Shown: positions 24,709 through 37,509, counted from the first letter of the stretch. The stretch is DNA of 64,000 bases from Bolinopsis microptera (GCF_026151205.1 NC_087078.1:3799675-3863674); one strand, 5' to 3'. Numbers and translations: made by a program. The notes: generated from the sequence alone by a model not told the origin.

Positions 24709-26767
24709 TTAAACTTATTTCTAATCTACAATTTTAAAGGAATAAATCAGCAACCAATATAGTCATTAACCTTGGATTAGGATAGGTTTGATATTTGAAG
24801 AGAATCTGATTGCTGCCAATCTTAGCTGCACATACATCAGTGAGATCAGTTATTTGAGGGGTCCGGAGTCCGGACTCTATTTGATACTTGCACATTATCT
24901 CTTCTATTCACTATTCCAACTTAAACCCAAATTATACACCCTTTTTACGGTTATTACCGCGGACGAGGCTTGCATTTCGCAGGTTGCACAATAGCTGTTA
25001 AATTTGTTGGCAAAGACTCATCAATCTTAATTTTGTATTGGGCGTATCATAAGCCAAAAGAATGCGGTAACTTAATTATCGAATGCCATTTTTAAAGGCG
25101 ATAACTCAAATTTGTAATGCAATGATAAAAAACCAATTTATATAAAACATTGTGTATCTCCTGTGTTGAGTATCTCTTTAACCTTCTACTAGAAATATAG
25201 CAGCCATATGCCCTAAGACAATTAATGAATTAATTAGGCTATAAAACAAATCTTCGTTTACAAATCATCCTTCTTTGTAAAGAAGTATACAATTATACAA
25301 TTATACTATTATAAAATTCCAGTTTTTAGTTTTGAGTTTTGACCACGTGATAATTGCTGAGAAGTGAGGAATGGTTTTTTAATTAATGATATAAGTAGGC
25401 AATTTAAATATAGAAATGTTGGTATTAAGTGATAATCTTCCTTTTTACTTAAAATTCATTAGGAGTGTCTGTACTCGTGTCTGTAGTGCCTGTACTGGTG
25501 ATTGTATTAGCTGGGCGTATGACTCAATCACTGGAACTTCTGGTCTTATACTGGAACAATTCGAGGATATTGAGCCTCAGTAACAGATTCTCTGTATTCA
25601 GTAACAGGTCACAACTAGGTCACATTGTCACATTGTCACAATATTTTTGTTTTACAGAACGTTCGTTTGATGTTTTTCAGTCAAGCAAAAATCTTTATTA
25701 GGCACCTTCTGTACTTCGTATTGAGTTGAAGTCTTATTGTGTTTTGGAGCTCGTTTCTGTTGAATTTTAGTATTTTCTTAACGTCTTCCACCTTATGGAC
25801 CTTTGCAATTATATAGCGATCCTTATCTGGGAGATTTACCTTTTATTACTCATGATTAGGGCCGCTGAAAATTTAGTGATATAAAAGCAGTTGCACGAAT
25901 ATAATGATATTAAATACTAGACTAATGGAGACGAGGTGACGTTTATTTGTTTGACCACTGCTGCCCACTGATTGGTTAATCGTAGTCACATCGTTACTTA
26001 CTAGTTAATTCTGTCCCTTAACCTGACTAGTTACCAGCCCTGTCTCAAACCTGGGTAACTGGTAATGCTTGTTCAGGGTAATATCACATGAGTTGTGAGG
26101 CCTGCCTACCTGCCTAATGTTACCACTAATCTGACAGTTGCCACTTGAATAATCAGACCTACACTGTGGACCGTGACATTCTCAATAGAAAGCACATCAT
26201 AGTTGGATAATATAATACTCATTACTCAATCGTATTTTCAAAATATATTTCGACCGTTTCAAATATGCAAGTATATGAGATGTGCGATAAAACTTGATAA
26301 AGATGAAGCTGAATTGCGTACTTCATTTGTGCAGCTTGTGATGTACTGAGTAGGGAGGTCACATGACCAACGGATCTGACACGTGACCAACACGTGACCA
26401 GGAGACGAGAACATGGTTGGACACTTCTGGGAGCTGAACACTCAGGCCAGTGAGCGTCAGGTAATGATATTATAACAACATATACATCACATATTCAACT
26501 AATCGCAGCTCAGTTAGACACCTGCCCAATCAGCTCAGCTCTGAAAACGCAGGCCTTTTGACAGGAGTGTGAACAACTCCTCCTTTCATTTGACAGGATT
26601 CTGCTGATATACTGTCGTTTTTAGTCTTCTCGTCTTTTTTTATCAGGTTCTTCGGTCGTTTTTTGGTGTAGTCTCTTATCTATCTTCTCATCAAAGTAAC
26701 AAAGTTGATTGTCGTACATTTTGTCCATCATCCAGTTCTACTTTGCTCTGCTCCTGATAAATCCTTA

Positions 26768-26881
26768 ATGAACGGTAAAATACGCTGGACGAACGTGATT
26801 AAAGATAAGGAGATAGGATCTAACGGTCCTTTCTTCGTGCCCTACAAGAAAACCCTTATTCCGCTCCGTAAAATTCAACAG
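26768..26881 (+). CDS. Candidate short alternative first exon
   Basis: An ATG at 26768 opens 38 codons to CAG|GTGAGA (26881/26882), phase 0. The peptide starts MNGKIRWTNVIKDKEIG and ends TLIPLRKIQQ; it is basic and mixed, with no recognised domain. The frame is also open upstream of this ATG. The phase fits direct joining to 50137 and, unlike the exons before 19.9 kb, would not fit 19887. A pair of E-boxes lies upstream. Low complexity does not explain it, but it is short. Confidence 0.35.
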
Positions 26882-29800
26882 GTGAGAAAGAAGTAGATCA
26901 TATTGTGATCTTTCTTATTCAAAAACTACTGTTCAACGGTTCGTTATATCTTGATATAAATTATAGGGAAACTCAAAATTGATCAATTATCCAATTATGA
27001 TTTCGCAATTCGCATCGATTTTTTTACCCTGATATAAACAAGGTTCGAATGAAGGACTTTGTCAACAAAAGGAATAGTATCACTTTTCTTTATTTTAACT
27101 TGTAGGTTTGTAACCTACCAAGACGCGCGCCGAGTTGGACTCGTCGACAAATATTTTACGAGTCGACAAATATTTTACGAGTATCACCCGTTAATATTTT
27201 AACATGCTGTAAAGGCTGGTGCCTGTTTTAGTCGGCTGATTTTAGTTAGTTGATCTATAAAAAGAGGTATTATGTAAATATACTTTTACTTTTCATCACA
27301 AATACAATATACATCACATTATTTGTTACCACCGTACAATATTGATACTGATTATTATTTTTTGGTTATATATTATACATTTTACTCCACCTAATTAATA
27401 TAATATTATTTTCATGCATGACATGTAAAACTCTCAGATTCGTAAAAAGTGTTCCGAAGCACGTGAACATATGTAATCACTGTGTAATTATAAGTAATTA
27501 ATAAAACTCTGAGATGTTGAGATCGGGTAAGATTGAGTAGTGGTATTCGTGTATATTCCAAAATTATGCGGTAAAAACCTTGAAGATTCCATGGAGAAAA
27601 AGAGAAACAAAAATTGTAAGTTATCCAATCCATGACATGCAACCAATAATATTTAAGATTGATCTACTTACTTTTCTTAGGATTGTATTTCCAAATATTC
27701 CTGCCCAATCACCCCATTACGAACCAAATAATGCTGCATTTTATATTTCTCAATTTAAATTAAATCCCATTAATATATTATTTCTAATGTTTCCGAGGTT
27801 ACACCACTCTTTGACCCCAATTTGGTATAATAAAATGCTGCTAAAATATAAATTCCTCGGAACTCCATGGAACTCCAATATCATTATTTGCTACATTTAT
27901 TAAATAATTTTCAAATTTTACAGAGTACAGCAATAAATGAATATAAAATAGAATCGTTCAAAATATCGACCCCATAAAAAATAAGATGGGCACCAAAACA
28001 CGGTAAACACGGTAAACACATAGTGAACTATATCCGCAATTACTTGGACCCAATACATCGAATTAATCTAAATCCAAAAATTTACGAAAAAATATTTAAT
28101 AACAAACAAATCCATGGTGAATAACTGTGGATATAGTGCTAAAATTGGTATTTCAATACGTCAAATTTCAGATACATTATAAATGGTTTTTAATGGGAAT
28201 GCAGTTAAATGGTGTGTGGGGGAAGTGTGATATGATGTTGGAAGTATACAAAGGAAGTTAGAGAAAAAAAATATGAATATATGGGGAGCAAAGAGATTAG
28301 GCTAGACTGTTCTTTCACTATCCAATAAACATTTCCATAGATGCTCAGTGACCTCAGATTTGAAACTACTAGTGGACACAATCTTATTCCGCAGAAAATT
28401 ATATTCCGCAGAAATTATATTTTGTAAAAATGTGTTCTTGTCGTCAAGTGTTATGTTCAGATTAGTTTAGCTGCCAGATAAAGTCTGGATACGGCTTTTG
28501 TCAGGTTTTGTGTCGATAATATCGGAGATCTTAACCCACAGTGAACAATAAAGCGAACCGATAAACTCAAAACTCATGCTAAACCTTGCCAGAAAATGAT
28601 ATTTCAATTTGTACGATAAAACGGTGTAACTGAGGATTACTCTTTGTTCACTGCCACCTCGTGACACCTTGTGCGCGGCACCCGTCTACCACGAGCATAA
28701 GCTTTTAAGTGTGTCAAAACGCAAAGCTTTTCAACACAACAACTATCTATCTGCCAACGGGACATACTAATAGTTATTCATCGAGTGAAATAATCTAATC
28801 TAAGTTTGAAAGGTTTCTTCCTAGGAGAGGAGCTCATTAAATTCAATAGGCCTACTACTTACTAGACCTACTAAACCTACGGCAACTTATTCTTGTAACG
28901 TTTTGTTCGACCAGCTCTAGATTGATTAGCTCTGATAAAATTGAAAGTTATTTCGCTTGAATTATTACAATTATACAGAGATGGGGTAATACTTAAAAGC
29001 ACTACGTTTCGTATCTGTAGTGGCAAAACGTACCCCCCTCCCGCCAAATGTTTTGCCGCCCCACTTAGAATAATTATCCTAATAAATGTCCGAAAAACAT
29101 TGTTATAAAGGAAAAAAAAAGCCAGGCCTTTTTTGCAGGACCCCTACCGTTTTTTGCCCCTCCCCTGCCCTGCGCTGTGTGCTGTGTGCTGTGTGCTGTG
29201 TGTTGTGTGCTCTGTTAGTACTAAGTGAGCTGCTCGATACAATAAGGTTACTTCTTCAATCTTCAGGATTGTTAGTAAAACGTGAGCGTACGAAGTGGTC
29301 GATATATAGCCACCATAAAAAGGTATGGGGTAGGCCGTATCTAGTCTGCGGAATATTCTAATATAGCTACCTTATAGTTATATAGCAAAATAAAGCCCCG
29401 AGCAGAGTATACTTATAATTCGCTGAGACGATGGTTAAGTCTGCAGCCAAATTCCAAAAAAACCTAAGATTAGTTTACTTCCTCTTGAACAAACCTATGT
29501 TGCCTCTTCGCCTATAAGCATAGTTAATTAAACTAATTGGTTCGCCTATAAGCCTAGTTAATTGAACTAATTGGTTCGCCTATAAGCATAGTTAATGCTA
29601 ACTAGCAACAAGGAAAAGGTACCCCGCAGTCAGGAACATACAGCCTGGACCAGTGGACCTACTACCTAACACTCAGACAGCATACTAGAGCGGATTATTA
29701 CACTTTAGAGTTTCCGTTGATTGTGAGACTGCAAGTATTCCTTACTATTTCCTTTGGTATTCTCTTTTTTAGGATATAGGTCTTGTGAATTTCTAACCAT

Positions 29801-30163
29801 TAATTTTCTAAGATTTGCGTTCAGTATATAAATCAGTTCATTAAAAAGAATGTCGTTCGATCGGTCAAGAGCTGTTAAAACCCAAAATAAGATTGTATTT
29901 TCAACCGTGATATAATCGTGATATAATATCAATTCTAAATAAGGCTATTGATAGATATCAGCTCGTGTCATACAGTATGATTTCAAAAACAAATATCTCC
30001 ACTCTTTTTAAAAATAAAGTTTTGGCAGGTATTGCAGCATTACCAACTTCACCAGAAATAGCAGCTAATTTGTAACTGTGAGATTGTGTCATTGTCAGTT
30101 TACTGCACGTATCTTGTTGGACACTAATTAGGCCACGCTAACGAACTTGCTTCTACAAAAACA
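26882..30163. other. Non-coding stretch, presumed intron
   Basis: Very AT-rich. A short direct repeat (CGACAAATATTTTACGAGT, about 27148-27182) and a repeated 'cctataagc-tagttaatt' motif at 29508-29595 are the only structures seen. The frames 27580-27903 and 29086-29361 have no recognisable product; the second includes a TGTGCTGTG repeat. Confidence 0.4.
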
Positions 30164-30247
30164 ATGGTAATAGTGTTAAAAGTTAGAATGGAGGGTAATT
30201 ATATCTCGGATCCAGTATCTAGGCGGAGAGTGGGTCGAAATAGAGAT
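30164..30247 (+). CDS. Weak candidate alternative first exon
   Basis: An ATG at 30164 (or 30188) opens a frame to a possible donor GAT|GTGAGA at 30247/30248, phase 0. The peptide starts MVIVLKVRMEGNYISD and ends in a basic RRRVGRNRD. The frame stays open to 30445, and other donors (30256 in phase 0, 30344 in phase 1) are possible, so the end is uncertain. No homology. Confidence 0.2.
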
Positions 30248-31904
30248 GTGAGATTAGTGAGCAGATCCAGAGGAGCCGTGATGCTCTCTAACTCTCTACT
30301 ACCAGCTCTAAATAGTTGTTTAATCTCTGTTAGATCTGTTGTCGGTAAGGAATGTACCACCAATGACTGGGATAGGTATATCTGCCAATCTTCTTCTCGC
30401 CAATTTGCTCTGAAAACTAATATAACTAACAATAGATACCGTTGATTTAAATCATTATTTCCTGGACAGTGTAGCCATTGCTCGATCAGTAACTCTTGTA
30501 AATCAACTTTTCCTGTAACCCTGGTACTGGTAGTTGGTAGTTGCGACCTGTTGTTTTTGTTTCCCTGGCATGTAGATTGTAAGATTGTACAAGGTATTTT
30601 ATATGATGACCATTAAGGCCGATCATAGAGAGCAATATCGTAATGATTTATGGATGCAACACCAACACTGGTAATATTGCAATATTCATTCTCGTAGAAC
30701 ATGACTCATTGTAACTGTAAGTGGTTATTATAAGAACCAACTTCTTTGATTTCGTTGCTATTTATTTCAATCGGAAATCGTCTCGTACATAGCAAGATAG
30801 TGACATATTAAGTATTTTTTCTCGTCATTCCGTTCTAGTAACCGATTAAACACGTTGTAAGACAGTCTAAGTTGTTTATATCTCAGTATGTTAATGGCTC
30901 ACTTCTTTGTGCAGCTAGTTATTTGTTTCTAGGGTTAGGGTTTATTGTCTTGCAGTTCAATAGTTTCTATTAGTCAATACTCAATAGCTTACGTTGACTG
31001 AGCAACGCAAGCAGCATCTCAACTAATTTGATCCCTAAATTGGTGGAATAAATTTACGTTATTGCAAAAACACGGCATTTATGCAAAGATTCAATTCTTT
31101 AAATGGTCCGATTATATTGAATAGCTCCAGTAAATCAAATCATTTCATTGTCGATAGTAGTTTAATAGTGTTTGTAATAATTGGTAAGAGCGGCTATCGC
31201 TACCGGTAGGGCGCCGGGTACGTTGTGCTTGAAAGCAAATACAGCTTTCATTTAAAATAATACCGTTCAAGCTGATCAATTTATATCAATTTATATGATC
31301 GTTTATATTGGATTCTATTATGAAGGCTCGGTCTTCTGAAGTTCAAATTCAATACCAGCACTATTGTGAGACGACAGTCGCAGTATAAAACAGAATCCAG
31401 CAAGCTTCAGGTGTATCTAGTTGACTAATACTGTTGAACAAAGTATTAGAAAAACAGAGGTGTCTGTAAAGGCTTGTTCAGGGCGACTTTGCATGACCTA
31501 CCATGTGACTTACAATGTAGGTAGCCTACAATCTACATTCTACATATTGTTACGATTACATGATGTTATGATTTTATTTCACGATAACACTATAGTTTAT
31601 TTGGCACAACAGATTTGTTTAACTAAGCTGAGATAATAGGTAACTGAATTAGTAATGACGCTAAAATGCAGGTTATCCTAACCTGTTCAGGCTGTACGGC
31701 TATAGGGCTTCTGCTAAACGAGACAATAGCACAACTTGGTGTATCTCCGTGAATATACCGGGAAAGACAAGCTTTAATATATTTCATTAACTCATAAACC
31801 AGGCGATGTGTTTGTTGCCGGAGTTTTGCTTTTTGTCTTAGGATAATACGTTTAACTTAGTACCTGTTGCCAAGATATTCAACATGTAAAAGAGTGAGCT
31901 GACT
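30248..31904. other. Non-coding stretch, presumed intron
   Basis: AT-rich with no supported exon. The frame 31421-31636 lacks splice support. Confidence 0.4.
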
Positions 31905-32177
31905 ATGGACGATCAGATCTCTGTAGACTTGGAGAGGGATGAAAATGGGGGAGTGAGAAACTTAACAGACAGTTGCCCTAGTGACACGGACAGTTGCCCT
32001 AGTGACACGGACAGTTGCCCTAGCGACACGGACAGTTGCCCTAGCGACGACCCGCAAGATGAAGAAATGACGGAGCTGCCTGAAATGAAGACGTTCTCTC
32101 CGAAGAAACCCCCGTTGCAGCGGAGAAAGAGCAGTATTCAGCGGATGATGGAGCTAGTGCTGGATACGGAGGATAAG
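31905..32177 (+). CDS. Candidate alternative first exon with a 7-residue coding repeat
   Basis: An ATG at 31905 opens 91 codons to a good donor AAG|GTAAGC (32177/32178), phase 0. It begins MDDQISVDLERDENGG, then four near-identical 21-bp units coding Asp-Ser-Cys-Pro-Ser-Asp-Thr (about 31971-32047). An acidic stretch, a basic segment with QRRKSSIQ and an amphipathic MMELVLDTEDK follow. The plan of acidic tail, RRxS and short helix repeats that of exon 18624-19432, but the donor phase is 0, as needed to join 50137 directly. No domain is recognised. Confidence 0.5.
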
Positions 32178-32694
32178 GTAAGCTACGTCACAAATAGGTA
32201 TAGGTTTTAATAGATTTTGTTGTTTTTTCAGTATTTTTTTATACTATACTTTTAACATTTTTGCTCAGAATCTTCTAAATCGTTTAAAAAATGAACTTTT
32301 AGCTACCTACCCTAGACGATTTTCGGCTAAAAAACCTATTATAATAATACCTGTTATTCCCCTCCGATTTCTAGCTACGTGACAATCACGTGGGGCGGGG
32401 CCCGGTCAGGGGTATTAACAATGCAAATATCGGGTTAGGCGAGGGGTTGAATATGTAATGTGAGGGTCTGATAATGTGTGGGTCTGATAATGTAGCTAGA
32501 CAAGCTGCCCTGTTTGAACACCTGCTCAGTGCTGCATGTATTCATTATTCACCCTCCGATATTTGTGTACTTGTAAAGTTGTAATTTTAGAGTTCTGTAA
32601 CTTTCACAGCCCGCTGCCTAGTGTCCATCCTTGTGTATTGCTTTGGGTCGCGTTATATTTACCTTATTTTTGATTAGTTAGTACTCCATTAATG
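32178..32694. other. Non-coding stretch; likely intron and promoter of the next exon
   Basis: Includes a CACGTG E-box (32387-32392) beside a short GC-rich patch, about 300 bases before the candidate first exon at 32695. Nothing else stands out. Confidence 0.35.
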
Positions 32695-32787
32695 ATGAAA
32701 TTGAGGAGAAAGTTGTCATGGTTAAAAAACCTTGATCTCAAGAAGTTAACATTGTTTTTCCAGCCTCAAAAGTTGGATAACTTAAAG
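32695..32787 (+). CDS. Candidate alternative first exon, copy 1 of a duplicated pair
   Basis: An ATG at 32695 opens 31 codons to AAG|GTTGGT (32787/32788), phase 0. The peptide is short, basic and Leu-rich (MKLRRKLSWLKNLDLKK, ending LDNLK), suggesting an amphipathic helix. A paralogous exon with the same beginning (MKLRRK), similar 5' flank and the same phase lies at 33244-33312. The conserved ATG, frame and donor in two diverged copies support real coding use. Confidence 0.45.
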
Positions 32788-33243
32788 GTTGGTAAAGATT
32801 TAGTTTTATAAAAAACGATCGTAATGATAATAAAAAAATTACGATTCGTATTATCTGATATGTTATTAACATTGGGAATTACAAGGAGGAATTAAACAGG
32901 AATTAGACAGGAACAGGTAGTACCACTACCATTGCATACAACAAATAGTAACTGGTACTGGACTACTTTTGTTAAAACCTAAAACACCTAGAATCTGTTG
33001 ATACCCGAAACAAGATGGCTACTAGGAATCTAACTTGATCACTACTGCTAACTTGTTAACGTCTACTACTGGGAGGGTTTAACCTATAACGTTCGGGCTT
33101 GTTCGGGCTTGTTCGGGATTGTTCCCCCTAATTAAAATTTCAACATCTCCGACATGGCCTTATAACCAGCATTCTTGTTTGTGTATTGGTTTAATTCGCG
33201 TTCAATTTACCTAATTTTGTGAATAGTTAACACTTCATTAAAG

Positions 33244-33312
33244 ATGAAATTGAGGAGAAAATTTAACTTGTTGAAATTATTTCTCAAGCCCAAAAAGGAG
33301 GATTTCTTGAAG
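33244..33312 (+). CDS. Candidate alternative first exon, copy 2 of a duplicated pair
   Basis: An ATG at 33244 opens 23 codons to AAG|GTGAGT (33312/33313), a strong donor in phase 0. The peptide starts MKLRRKFNLLKLFLK and ends PKKEDFLK. Against copy 1 it has lost eight codons in frame and diverged in the middle, while the basic start, the Leu/Lys character, the frame and the phase are kept. It would add a short amphipathic N terminus to the channel if joined to 50137. Confidence 0.45.
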
Positions 33313-35484
33313 GTGAGTAACTGAAAGATCAAATTCAATGAAATAGTACCTTATCACTTATCAGTCGTAATTTTATTGGCTGAAATGATGACTAGCTAAG
33401 GTTTTGGTGGCTAGAAAATCAAAAGTATGGGCACAAAAAGCCACTCAGATCTATGATTTTTTCAACAATTTTTGGCAAATTTTTTGTGATTCGACCTTTT
33501 ATTTCAAACAAATAGAAGATGCGTTCTATTTTTGACCGTAAATTAAACAAACAATAAGGTCGTCTTTGTTATCTGTTTTGCTGCCAGCACATTTTATGAG
33601 ATTATCTCTTTCCACATGAGACAACGGGCATTTTAGTAATTTAATAAAAAAAGATGAGAACAGAAAATATTTGGTTGGTGAAAATAGGTCGGAGAAATTT
33701 CTTTATCTTATCGGTAAAAATGTGAGTGGCTAAAAGTTTAGTTACAACAGCCGTTTACGTTCTTACCAACCACATGTTAGCCGATAAGGTTAATCTCGGT
33801 AAAACAAACACTTTTTATAAAATTACGATTCTTATTATCTGATATGTTATTAACATTAGGAATTACAAGCAGAGATTAAACAGGTACCATCACATACAAC
33901 AAATAGTTACTGGTACTGAATAACTTTTGTTAAAACCTAAAACACCTAGAATCTGTTGATGCCCGAAACAAGATGGCTACTAGGAAAGTAGGAATCTAAC
34001 TTGATCACTACTGCTAACTTGTTAACGTCTACTACTGGGAGGGTTTAACCCAAGGTTCGGGCTTGTTCTCCTTAATTTCAACATCTCCAACAGATTATAT
34101 ACTATATAGCTAGTTTCCAATATACTTATAGGAGATTATAACCAGTTCCTAGCAGTCTCTAACAGGGGAGGAGGGGATTGTCACCAGTTCTCAAAAGTCT
34201 GGAGAGAGAGCTACATGGTGGTGAAATTACATTAACATGCAGCAACCGTAATATTACAATATTATTATAGTTATGTGGCCGAGTTAATATACTTATAAAT
34301 TAAGGTAATGTCCTATTCGTCCTAGTTTCGTTGTAGATCTTGCTTTGTGAACATTGAACAATAAGAAGCTCTGTGGACAATAGGTTTAATATCATTTAAA
34401 AGGACGCCGCTATTTCACCTGTGACCTGATGCTAAGGACATTCGCAATTGATCTAAATGTAAGTTATACTACCCGGAGAACATTATCATAACAGACAGAT
34501 TTACATGTGATGATACCAAGTATATAAGGGAGAGAGGGAGACAGTATAAATAGTTATTTCTTATTCAGATGGTATATATAATGGCGCGATATATAGGGTT
34601 AGGGTTAGGGCTAGGTATAGGGTTGGTGTGAGTCTCTGTTATGTCGCTACTTTCCTACTGCATCCTTCTTTTGCGTATAGTCTTAAGTCTTCTATAGTTA
34701 TATCTTTATATTTATGCGCATCAATATATGTGTCTAACTTAAATTGGTGAATACAAATACTACCCCTTCAAATTTTAGTCGGTGAATCATCACCGCCATA
34801 ATTTATTATTCAATTAAGCTACAAGGTGTCCTTTCGCAAGCATGTTATTTCAAGACTGTAAAAATCTCTCTCTCAAAATATACGTTTACAAAATATTAAA
34901 GAATATGTGTACAGCTTAGAGATAAAACTTGCCAGTGATGCTATGTCTAAAACTTTAGAGTGTATTCCAAATTAGAAATCTTAACTCATTGGAGAAGTGT
35001 GCTTCTCATTAGGTCCGCATAAAAACTTTCATTCATCTTATGAAGGTCAAAATTAGAAAAGGGTGGCCCCACAAGGAGTTGGTATTCTCGATAAAGTAGT
35101 AATGTCTTGTATCAGTGCTGCAGGAGCCCTCTATATCTTTCAATCTTAGCGTGACAGGCCGCAGGACGGATAAGATGAACTCTTGAGTATTAATTAGTGC
35201 ATCGCACTGCACGTGTGCGCTGGTCCGTTGCCACGAGATACCCACGTGATGCCCACGTTGCTACCATATGGGTTCCACGTGGCGCACCGTCTGCCTTTTA
35301 TTGGCCTCTCCGCACTTCAGCTAACAGTAATTGTTTTTTATCGTGCATTGCTGCGATTTACGGTACTAGTGTCTCGTGTAAGCGTTCCGTGCATTTCTTT
35401 CAGGGTGCAAGTTTGTGTGCACTTTTGAGTTTTGCTTTTTTGAGTTCAGGTCTAAATTTGTTGGCTATTAGTTGTGACGTCACC
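33313..35484. other. Non-coding stretch, presumed intron and promoter
   Basis: Holds the second half of the duplication, AT-rich sequence, a short interstitial (TTAGGG)-like patch near 34596-34615 and a regulatory-looking region at 35200-35482 with three CACGTG E-boxes and a CRE. Confidence 0.4.
35210..35482. promoter_or_regulatory. Probable promoter: three CACGTG E-boxes and a TGACGTCA element
   Basis: CACGTG occurs at 35210-35215, 35243-35248 and 35276-35281, and a perfect CRE palindrome TGACGTCA at 35475-35482, two bases before the start codon at 35485. The region is GC-richer than its surroundings. The CRE overlaps the 5' leader, so if it acts in transcription it would lie at or just downstream of the start site. 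Confidence 0.45.
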
Positions 35485-36066
35485 ATGATGCAGAGCTTGT
35501 CTAATAATAGCGCAGCTTCTCCTAACCATTTGAACAGCATCTTGGTCAACACATCAACGATTTCAACTCCGCCTCAATCGTCTAATATTAATATAACCTC
35601 ACGTAAAAGTTCTACAGTTTCATCTGACACATCTTTTTACAACTCCAGAACAAACTCTCCTCGGCCAGTACTAAATAGCTCCTCTCAATTTGAGGTAGTT
35701 AACCTGAAGTCTCGAACTAGCTCCCTCGCCTCGACCCCTCCAGATCTGAACCACTTGAGCTCTCCTAAGAGCTCCACGGTATCGTCCCCCCACCAATCTA
35801 TATGCATGAACCATGACTCCGCCCCACAGCTGCCCAGTGTGGTTATCAACAAGTCCAGCTCTGCAGACTCTTCTCTCTACAAATCATCAGGTCCCCCTTC
35901 TAGAAGGATCTCCGAGAACTCTCTGAGTAACCACGTGCTGTCTGGCAGTAGTCACGTGCTCTCCAGGAGACTCTCCACCGTAACCACGGTAACCACCGGC
36001 ACAGCTTCCTCATCCAGGTGGGCTAAAGCTGCTTGGATTCTCGGAATCACTGGAACTCAAATGAAC
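35485..36066 (+). CDS. Candidate alternative first exon (long Ser/Thr-rich N terminus)
   Basis: Tandem ATGs (35485, 35488) in a strong context (CACCATGATG) open 194 codons to AAC|GTTAGT (36066/36067), phase 0. The product is extremely rich in Ser, Thr, Asn and Pro, with repeated (K/R)SSTVSS-like segments. Near the end it has two basophilic kinase motifs (SRRISEN and SRRLSTV), then an amphipathic SRWAKAAWILGITG. The frame is open further upstream (from 35197), but the Kozak match favours 35485. It is a disordered cytoplasmic tail by composition. The RW-x-KxAW end recalls the RWIKLA end of exon 9720-10183. Confidence 0.55.
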
Positions 36067-37509
36067 GTTAGTATTCCCCTTCATTCACTAGTCCCTGTAT
36101 ATTATTAGCATATTATTTTCGTGCGTGTGTTAATAGGTCAATATATTGACCATATAAACAAACTATGTGTAGATTTAACTTTATTGTCTACCTTACTAAT
36201 TCACAAGATATGTGATTTAAAGGTTTACAACTTGGCTCTACAAATTGGTAGGATTGTGATGGATTTAAGCACGGTTACATTTTCTTCTGAACACTCAAAT
36301 ACCAACAATTAAATCACAATTAAAATCTCAAAATAACTGACTGACCGTTTCACTATTTCACTATTTCACCGATTCACTATTTAACATTTCTTTCCAGAAA
36401 GTTAGACATTATTTGGTCTTTACCCTCAAAGTTACGCTCGAATTTTATAAACACGAAAAATTATCTATTAAATACGTGAAATTTATGGTGATATTTATAT
36501 TAAGGAATAAAATAAAAACGTATATTCTTTAAGCAGTGCAAAAGGGTCGGATTATTAATACCTTTAACGTGTCATTACTCATTAATAACCAGATGGAAGA
36601 GACTCGACTTCTTAATAATCTTCATCACATGACATATTAGTCTATTCTTAGTATCGCCTATCATGTAGTCTCCGTTAAAACTCACAAATGAATATATTGA
36701 CAGTCAATTTCTTCTTTATTACATCCAAGTTCATTATTTACCTTTCAGCGGTGGCAAAACGATCATAGTTAATGCGATTTGTCAGTTTCGAGTTTATCAG
36801 TATTTCATAGGTATCGTTTTCCGATTTTTTCAGTGTCTTGATATAAAAGTACATAAAAAACGAAAGAGTGAAGAAAAGTGTAATTGCGAAATTAAAGGGC
36901 ACTTTCGTTCTTATCCCTTAATATTCCGCCGTATATGCATATCACGGCGATATGTTCAGTGTTAAAATAGATAATAAGGGCTATTAGCTGGAGGCTAATT
37001 AAGGAACAGACCTAACTGCTTAGTCTACTAGTACTCTATTTGTTATGGTGATTAACTCCTCCCTGTCACCATGGTTACTCCCTGAGGTAGACCTCTAGCA
37101 GCCTGCTCTACTTGCTAGGTAGACTACTCAGCAGTATTCGGTACACAGCTCCTCTCTAGCAGGGTAATGTTATCCGAGCTAGCAGCTATAACATTGTGTG
37201 AGTTAGGGGCTCTAACGTTGTATGAATAATGGGTATTAGACAAATGGCTCTAACAATGACCCCTTGGTCGGGGTCGGATGAGGCAAACTGAGCAGCCCTT
37301 CTCATTGATAGTAGTAATACAGGAGCTCTGACAAAGCGACCACTTAACACATAAAGACTAGAACAATACCATGCATTGCAGATTAATAAGATAATACCAT
37401 CACTTACTTGTTTATGACATAATATTTCTCTCCGCGAGTATCACTGTCATAACGTTTTGGTAGTGCGGAGAGTGCGGATAGTGCGGAGGGTGCGGAAAGT
37501 GCGGATGTT
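36067..37509. other. Non-coding stretch, presumed intron
   Basis: AT-rich, no supported exon. A short GTGCGGA-type repeat (37463-37507) runs up to the next candidate start codon. Confidence 0.4.

Larger units (their letters stand above)
20443..26767. other. Long non-coding stretch with a piggyBac-like element
   Basis: AT-rich. Apart from the element at 23160-24708 nothing is supported. Open frames at 21925-22173 (-), 22103-22306, 22728-23012, 24788-24994 and 25465-25701 show no usable donor in the expected phase and no homology. Two CACGTG E-boxes (26380-26385 and 26391-26396) stand 370-390 bases before the next candidate first exon. Confidence 0.45.
32600..34080. repeat. Tandem segmental duplication carrying a candidate first exon
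   Basis: The 5' flank and exon at about 32610-32787 recur at about 33170-33312. The downstream block at about 32840-33110 recurs at about 33815-34070 with long near-identical stretches (around the words ACCTAGAATCTGTTGAT and TACTACTGGGAGGGTTTAAC). Copy 2 has roughly 500 extra bases between exon and downstream block (33313-33815), probably an insertion or a deletion in copy 1. Confidence 0.85.

Noticed and set aside
27580-27903. 107-codon frame as a gene
   Set aside because: Very AT-rich, no recognised motif, no usable donor; likely chance.
34590-34625. Interstitial telomere repeat
   Set aside because: Only two or three TTAGGG-like units; too short to mean more than chance or a repair scar.
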